From assembly GCA_002377985.1 (NCBI GenBank), contig DFQW01000077.1, positions 1 to 11,191 on the forward strand: a DNA stretch of 11,191 bases. Direction: 5' to 3'. Of this stretch, positions 6,705 through 11,191 are shown one piece after another; the stretch's first letter is position 1; each line of letters begins with the position of its first letter. This DNA comes from Halieaceae bacterium UBA3479 (lineage in GTDB: Bacteria; Pseudomonadota; Gammaproteobacteria; Pseudomonadales; Halieaceae). Under the pieces are notes generated by a model, which saw only the letters and a list, made by a program, of their open reading frames with translations, searched no databases and had not been told where the DNA came from. Position numbers and translations under genes: made by a program.

Positions 6705-7413
6705 GTCAGTCTTGAGACACGGCCTATTCCTTTTGGTGTGGGCGTGGAGTGCATTGGCACTCTGCACGCCCCATAACCACAAGCCCGCAGTAGTGCTGGC
6801 CCCGGGTTATGCACCGCTTGCTTTCTCGCCGCCCGCGCCGGGTAGCTATGTCCTGCCCTCCATGGGCGATGCCGCCGATGGCAATGTCATCGACAGCAGA
6901 GGGAATACCACTCGATTGTTCGAATTCCTGGGAGAGAAGCCCACCATTTTGAGCTTTATTTTCACCACCTGTGACGACGTTAATGGTTGCCCTCTTGCGA
7001 CCTACGTGATGCGTGGCGTTCATGATGCGCTGCAATCAGACCCCAAGACGGCCAATAAAGTGAGGTTGGTCAGCTTTAGCTTTGATCCACTTTTCGACAC
7101 ACCAGAGGTTATCGCGGCTTATGGCGCACAGTTTCGTGACGCCGATGCCGACTGGCAGTTTCTTACGACTGAGGGCCCGGAAAGCCTTGACCCGATTCTT
7201 CGAGCTTACGATCAATGGGTCATCCGCGACTACGATAAAAATGGTGAATACAGGGGAACCATGTCTCACATATTGCGCGTATTCCTGATCGACAAAGAGA
7301 GGCGTATCCGAAACATTTACAGCACGTCGTTTCTTCACGCCGACACCGTCGTCAACGACGTGAGGTCACTTATTATCGAGAATAACGCCCCAACCGCTGT
7401 CGTGGGCCGGTAA
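6649..7413 (+). CDS. SCO1/SenC-like copper-binding thioredoxin-fold protein
   Basis: A membrane-anchored or secreted SCO-family protein, probably delivering copper to the periplasmic methanethiol oxidase encoded just before it. The SCO fold is seen in PTILSFIFTTC, then GCPLA, VSFSFDPLFDTPEV, and SHILRVFLID, whose His (7267-7269) is the usual third copper ligand. The copper site reads TTCDDVNGCP, which is C-x5-C, whereas classical SCO proteins have C-x3-C. The start is uncertain. The ATG at 6649 overlaps the end of mtoX by 56 bases and gives a His-rich leader (GHRHNH) before the hydrophobic segment. A TTG at 6586 would overlap further. A TTG at 6712, 7 bases after the mtoX stop, would place the signal peptide (RHGLFLLVWAWSALAL) at the very start. 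None has a strong ribosome binding site, so translation is probably coupled to mtoX. Confidence 0.88.
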   Translation: MAGHRHNHPQGLALRPHTESVLRHGLFLLVWAWSALALCTPHNHKPAVVLAPGYAPLAFSPPAPGSYVLPSMGDAADGNVIDSRGNTTRLFEFLGEKPTILSFIFTTCDDVNGCPLATYVMRGVHDALQSDPKTANKVRLVSFSFDPLFDTPEVIAAYGAQFRDADADWQFLTTEGPESLDPILRAYDQWVIRDYDKNGEYRGTMSHILRVFLIDKERRIRNIYSTSFLHADTVVNDVRSLIIENNAPTAVVGR

Positions 7414-7447
7414 AACGGGCAGCGCCACCCCGAAGGGAGTCCAAGCA

Positions 7448-8869
7448 ATGTTTATCGATGGTGAATGGCTAAAGAGTGATAGCCAATTTCCCGTTTCTAA
7501 TCCCGCCACGGGAGAAATAATCGGCCACGTCGTTGACGGTGACGCGACCCACGCCAGCGCGGCCATTAATGCCGCCAGCCGCGCGCTGCCGGGATGGGCC
7601 GCACAGACGGCTTATGCCCGATCAGGCTTTTTGTACCGCGCGTACCAGCTCATGCTGGAGCAGCAAACGCAACTCGCGGAACTCATGACGCAGGAACAAG
7701 GCAAGCCTCTGAAGGCCGCGCTGAATGAAGTGAGATATGCGTCAGATTTTTTGCTGTGGTTCGCAGAAGAAGCAAAGCGTGTTTACGGAGAGACCATACC
7801 CTCTGCGCGATCAGACCAACGCTTTCTCGTGCATAAACAGCCCGTGGGTGTCGTCGCCGCTGTCACCCCCTGGAACTACCCTATTTCCATGCTGACACGG
7901 AAGCTGGGGCCCGCGTTAGCCGCAGGCTGTACGGTCGTATTGAAGCCGGCAGAGAGCACGCCGTTATGCGCAATCGCGGTATTTAAGATTTTGGAGGAAG
8001 CCGGTATCCCGGCGGGGGTGGCGAATCTGGTGACCGCCAGCAACCCCCAACCCATTGGCGACGTGTTCTGCAACCACCCCGCCGTTCGCAAACTGACCTT
8101 TACCGGGTCAACGGCGGTCGGAAAACAGCTGGCTACGGCTTGTGCGCCGCATCTTAAACGGGTCTCCATGGAGCTCGGTGGGCACGCCCCCTTTATTGTT
8201 TTCGAGGATGCAGATCCCGTGCACGCGGCCAAAGGCGCGGCTCTGGTGAAATTCCTGAATACGGGCCAGGCGTGCATTAGCCCCAATCGTATTTTTGTTC
8301 ATCGCGCGATTCTTCAGCCGTTCTTGGACACGCTGACTTCACGCATTGCCGGATTAAGGGCGGGGGACGGCTTTGATCCTGCGAACAGTATCGGGCCGTT
8401 GATCAACGAAGCCGCCATCTCCAAAGTCGATCGTCAGGTGCAGGATGCCGTTGCCAATGGGGCTACGCTGCTGGCCGGCGGCGCCCGACTGACAGCGAAC
8501 GGCCTGGAGAACGGATGCTTCTACGGCCCCACCCTTCTCAGCAATGTGACCCCCGACATGCTCATATATCGGGAGGAAACCTTTGGTCCCGTGGCGGCGG
8601 TAGTGCCCTTCGATGACGACGACGATATTATTGCCATGGCCAACGATACAAACTACGGTCTTGCCGCCTACGTATACACGCAGAATTTGAGCCGGGCGCA
8701 CCGCGCATTCGAGCAGCTACACTTCGGCATTATCGGTATCAACGATATTAATCCGACCAGCGCGGCAGCACCATTTGGGGGCATGAAAGAAAGCGGTCTC
8801 GGTCGCGAAGGCGCCCGAGAAGGCATCGAAGAGTATCTCGAAACCAAACTCGGCGGGATAAGTATCTGA
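7448..8869 (+). CDS. NAD(P)-dependent aldehyde dehydrogenase, succinate-semialdehyde dehydrogenase-like
   Basis: A 473-residue cytoplasmic member of the aldehyde dehydrogenase superfamily, oxidising an aldehyde to its acid. Visible landmarks are TPWNYP and VVLKPAE of the Rossmann domain, FTGSTAVG, the general-base glutamate in MELGGHAP (Glu242), the catalytic cysteine in GQACISPNR (Cys276), and EETFGPV and PFGGMKESGLGREG toward the C-terminus. The overall pattern is closest to the succinate-semialdehyde dehydrogenase group, but that group is broad and the substrate cannot be told from sequence. Its place in a methanethiol oxidase operon suggests formaldehyde or another aldehyde from methylated sulfur compounds (inference). 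The start is well supported by GAAGGGAG about 8 bases upstream. It lies 34 bases after the SCO gene and 26 before metY, on the same strand. There is no signal peptide, so it works in a different compartment from the oxidase. Confidence 0.92.
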   Translation: MFIDGEWLKSDSQFPVSNPATGEIIGHVVDGDATHASAAINAASRALPGWAAQTAYARSGFLYRAYQLMLEQQTQLAELMTQEQGKPLKAALNEVRYASDFLLWFAEEAKRVYGETIPSARSDQRFLVHKQPVGVVAAVTPWNYPISMLTRKLGPALAAGCTVVLKPAESTPLCAIAVFKILEEAGIPAGVANLVTASNPQPIGDVFCNHPAVRKLTFTGSTAVGKQLATACAPHLKRVSMELGGHAPFIVFEDADPVHAAKGAALVKFLNTGQACISPNRIFVHRAILQPFLDTLTSRIAGLRAGDGFDPANSIGPLINEAAISKVDRQVQDAVANGATLLAGGARLTANGLENGCFYGPTLLSNVTPDMLIYREETFGPVAAVVPFDDDDDIIAMANDTNYGLAAYVYTQNLSRAHRAFEQLHFGIIGINDINPTSAAAPFGGMKESGLGREGAREGIEEYLETKLGGISI

Positions 8870-8895
8870 AGACGATACGTCGCGAGGAATAAACT

Positions 8896-10206
8896 ATGTC
8901 AGCACCTGATTATCCCGGCTTGGACACCCTTGCCTTACACGCGGGGGCGCAGCCTGACCCGGCGACGGGCGCGCGTGCCACTCCCATTTATCAGTCAGCG
9001 TCATTCTGCTTCCCTGACTCTGACTATGCGGCCTCTCTGTTCAATATTGAGCGCGCCGGGCACGTCTACTCCCGACTGAGCAATCCGACCAACGCAGTAC
9101 TGGAGGAGCGGATTGCCGCTCTCGAAGGAGGTGTGGGCGCCATCGCCACCGCCAGTGGTCAGGCGGCATTGCATCTTGCCATTGTCACGTTGATGGGTGC
9201 GGGATCCCATATTGTCGCCTCTGCCGCCCTGTATGGCGGGAGCCACAACCTGCTGTCCTATACTCTACCCCGCTTTGGAATCGACACTACTTTTGTCGAC
9301 CCCAGAGATCCGCAGGCATTTGCGAATGCGATTCGGGACAATACACGGCTGGTTTTCGGGGAAACTCTCGGGAACCCCAGTCTCGACGTACTTAATATTC
9401 CCGCCATTGCCGAGGTTGCACACCAGGCAGGGCTCCCCCTGATGGTGGATTCCACAACGACAACGCCCTATCTGATCAAGCCGTTTGAACTCGGTGCAGA
9501 TATTATTCAGCACTCTGCCACCAAATTTCTCAGCGGACACGGTATCGTCATCGGGGGCCTGTTGGTGGATAGCGGTCAGTTCGACTGGGATGCGTCGGGC
9601 AAGTTTCCAACCCTGTCCGAACCCTATAAAGGCTTTCATAATCTGGTCTTCACTGAGGAATTTGGTCCCGCCGCCTTAATCCAGAGGGCACGCAAGGAGG
9701 GCCTCAGGGATTTTGGGGCCTGTATGTCACCCACATCGGCGTTTCATATTTTGCAAGGCATTGAAACGCTGAGCGTGCGTATGAGCCGGCATGTCGAGAA
9801 CACGCGAACGATTACCGCCTTCCTTCTAGAACAAGACGAAGTGACCCGTGTCGGCTACCCCGAACTCGATGGCCACCCGGATCAAGCGTTGGCAGCAGAA
9901 TTGTTACCCAAAGGCTGCGGTGCCGTTTTCAGCTTCGACCTCGAGGGCGGCCGGGAAGCCGGTATCGCTTTCGTTGATGCCCTGAGCGTGTTCTCACATC
10001 TCGCCAATATTGGTGATGCCAAGTCACTGGTGATCCACCCGGCCAGCACGACCCATCATCGTATGGATGCCGAGGCGCTGGCCGCAGGCGGTATTGGTGA
10101 AGGCACTATTCGTCTTTCCATTGGTCTCGAGGACCCGAAGGATCTCATTGCCGATCTGAAGCAAGGTTTGCGCGCAGCGCAAAAAGCTGGGGGGGGTTCG
10201 CGCTGA
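8896..10206 (+). CDS. metY: O-acetylhomoserine sulfhydrylase, PLP-dependent
   Basis: A 436-residue enzyme of the Cys/Met-metabolism PLP family, expected to make homocysteine from O-acetylhomoserine and sulfide; MetY enzymes can also take methanethiol and give methionine directly. PLP-site features are YSRLSNPTN (Tyr58 and Arg60, phosphate contacts to the neighbour subunit), Tyr112 in ALYGGSHN, VDSTTTTPYL, and the Schiff-base lysine in HSATKFLSGHG (Lys210). The insertion with YKGFHNLVFTEEFGPAA and LRDFGACMSPTSAF, plus the length over 420 residues, marks the MetY subgroup. Methionine gamma-lyase normally has a cysteine two residues after the active-site Tyr; here it is Gly114, which argues against that enzyme. 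The start has GAGGAA about 8 bases upstream. Its stop overlaps the next gene's ATG (TGATG), indicating tight coupling. In this operon it could capture sulfide released by the oxidase (inference). Confidence 0.9.
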   Translation: MSAPDYPGLDTLALHAGAQPDPATGARATPIYQSASFCFPDSDYAASLFNIERAGHVYSRLSNPTNAVLEERIAALEGGVGAIATASGQAALHLAIVTLMGAGSHIVASAALYGGSHNLLSYTLPRFGIDTTFVDPRDPQAFANAIRDNTRLVFGETLGNPSLDVLNIPAIAEVAHQAGLPLMVDSTTTTPYLIKPFELGADIIQHSATKFLSGHGIVIGGLLVDSGQFDWDASGKFPTLSEPYKGFHNLVFTEEFGPAALIQRARKEGLRDFGACMSPTSAFHILQGIETLSVRMSRHVENTRTITAFLLEQDEVTRVGYPELDGHPDQALAAELLPKGCGAVFSFDLEGGREAGIAFVDALSVFSHLANIGDAKSLVIHPASTTHHRMDAEALAAGGIGEGTIRLSIGLEDPKDLIADLKQGLRAAQKAGGGSR

Positions 10207-10994
10207 TGCAGCTGGACGTCAATGGGCATGCTGTTTATTGCTATACCAATTCGCGCGCAATCGATCCATCCAAACCCAGCGTTCTTTTTATTCACGGGGC
10301 GGGTATGGACCACACCGTATGGACCCTCGCCAGCCGACACTTCGCCCGCCATGGCAATAATGTTGTCTCCGTCGATCTTCCCGGCCACGGGCGATCCGGG
10401 GGACCGCCACTGGCCTCAGTTGAAGCAATGGCCGAATGGGTTATTTCGGTCATTGATGCGCTGTTAATTGATCAGGTCGCTCTGGTCGGGCATAGCCTTG
10501 GCAGTCTTATCGCGCTGGAATGTGCCGCGAGCCAGCCTGATCGGGTAAGAGCCATTGCCCTGGTTGGCACTACCTCACCCATGCCGGTATCCGACGCCAT
10601 TCTCGATGCGGCAGAGGCTGACGATCACGCCGCTTTCGATATGCTTACACAATGGGGTTTTAGCAAACGCCACCAATTTGGCGGCAATCGCAATTCGGGA
10701 ATATGGATGATTGGCAATACGTTGAGGCTCTATGAGCGCTCAAGGCCTGGCGTTCTGTTCCACGATATGCGGGCATGCAATGCCTACACTGCCGGTCTTG
10801 CGCAAGCTGCCAGAGTGCGCTGCCCCACGCTGCTGATCCTCGGCGCAGAAGACCGCCTGACTCCGGTTCGAAGCACCCGCGCGCTTCAGGAAGCAATTCC
10901 TTCGCCGCAAATAAAAGTCCTCCCCGGGGCGGGTCACACCATTATGGTCGAGGCTCCCAACGCCATGCTCGATGCGCTGCATAGCGTGCTGTAA
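10206..10994 (+). CDS. Alpha/beta-fold hydrolase
   Basis: A 262-residue cytoplasmic alpha/beta hydrolase with a complete catalytic triad: nucleophile Ser97 in GHSLGS, Asp216 in GAEDRLTP and His244 in GAGHTIM. The oxyanion-hole motif FIHGAGMDHTVW lies near residue 30, and a helical cap region sits at about 125-190. The length is normal. The substrate is not readable; esters, thioesters and C-C bonds are all handled by this fold. It is not the esterase-D type S-formylglutathione hydrolase, and it is too short and lacks the cap pattern of the homoserine acetyltransferase MetX. The ATG shares one base with the metY stop (TGATG), so it is the last gene of the operon and probably acts in the same pathway (inference). 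Confidence 0.9.
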   Translation: MQLDVNGHAVYCYTNSRAIDPSKPSVLFIHGAGMDHTVWTLASRHFARHGNNVVSVDLPGHGRSGGPPLASVEAMAEWVISVIDALLIDQVALVGHSLGSLIALECAASQPDRVRAIALVGTTSPMPVSDAILDAAEADDHAAFDMLTQWGFSKRHQFGGNRNSGIWMIGNTLRLYERSRPGVLFHDMRACNAYTAGLAQAARVRCPTLLILGAEDRLTPVRSTRALQEAIPSPQIKVLPGAGHTIMVEAPNAMLDALHSVL

Positions 10995-11069
10995 CGGTCC
11001 ACAGCGCAACCAATAACGCAGCCATCGCCCGAGCGAAATACAGTGGTGACAGCCGATGCCGAGGGTGCC

Positions 11070-11191
11070 TCAACGTCGCATCATGGCCTCTATCTGCACA
11101 ATGCGTTCTTTGCCAAAAAACATCTCTTCACCCAAAAAAAACGTAGGCACACCGAACGCCCCTCGCGCAGCGGCCTGCTCCGTATTACGCA
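11070..11191 (-). CDS. DsbA-fold 2-hydroxychromene-2-carboxylate isomerase-like protein, C-terminal fragment
   Basis: Only the last 39 codons and the TGA stop (11070-11072) are inside the window; the gene continues past the right edge. The visible part contains ARGAFGVPTFFLGEEMFFG, which is the cis-proline loop (VPTF) and final strand of the DsbA/GST-kappa fold, followed by a closing helix. The FGVPTFF-x-G/D-E-MFFG pattern is typical of the 2-hydroxychromene-2-carboxylate isomerase family, which includes glutathione-dependent isomerases and many members of unknown substrate. The gene is convergent with the alpha/beta hydrolase, with about 75 bases between the stops, in which I see no clear terminator. 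Confidence 0.85.
   Translation of the reverse strand, partial: RNTEQAAARGAFGVPTFFLGEEMFFGKERIVQIEAMMRR

Noticed and set aside
8896..10206. Methionine gamma-lyase (methanethiol producer)
   Set aside because: It would fit the pathway well, but the cysteine characteristic of that enzyme is replaced by glycine and the MetY-type insertion and length are present.
10995..11069. Bidirectional terminator between the hydrolase and the DsbA-fold gene
   Set aside because: No hairpin with a T tract could be found in these bases.

Overview
The window looks like chromosomal DNA of a moderately GC-rich, aerobic, probably marine gammaproteobacterium of the Halieaceae (OM60/NOR5) type. This is inferred from overall gene style (periplasmic diheme cytochrome, SBP56 protein, MAPEG, long-chain acyl-CoA ligase); no marker gene settles it. 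No phage, transposon or CRISPR array is visible.

Layout. Bases 1-99 hold the 3' part of tRNA-Ser(UGA) and its terminator. On the minus strand follow a small secreted protein made of two copies of one domain (206-931) and a MAPEG membrane protein (1252-1644). An AMP-forming acyl-CoA ligase (1890-3542, plus) is transcribed divergently from the MAPEG gene.

The centre of interest is 3582-10994. A minus-strand pair (MauG-like diheme cytochrome, then an EthD-family protein) lies head to head with a plus-strand run of five tightly packed genes: an SBP56-family methanethiol oxidase (MtoX type), a SCO1/SenC-like copper protein, an aldehyde dehydrogenase, an O-acetylhomoserine sulfhydrylase (MetY type) and an alpha/beta hydrolase. 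The right edge (11070-11191, minus) holds the C-terminal end of a DsbA-fold 2-hydroxychromene-2-carboxylate isomerase-like protein.

How the genes may work together. Bacterial SBP56 methanethiol oxidase converts methanethiol, O2 and water to formaldehyde, hydrogen sulfide and H2O2. It depends on copper, and SCO1 and MauG genes are known neighbours of mtoX. Here the operon also carries a plausible consumer for each product: the diheme protein for H2O2 (or cofactor maturation), the aldehyde dehydrogenase for formaldehyde or a derived aldehyde, and MetY for sulfide (or for methanethiol itself, giving methionine). That makes a compact candidate module for methanethiol oxidation coupled to sulfur assimilation. 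The core is known; the MetY, aldehyde dehydrogenase, hydrolase and EthD linkage is the part that may be undescribed.
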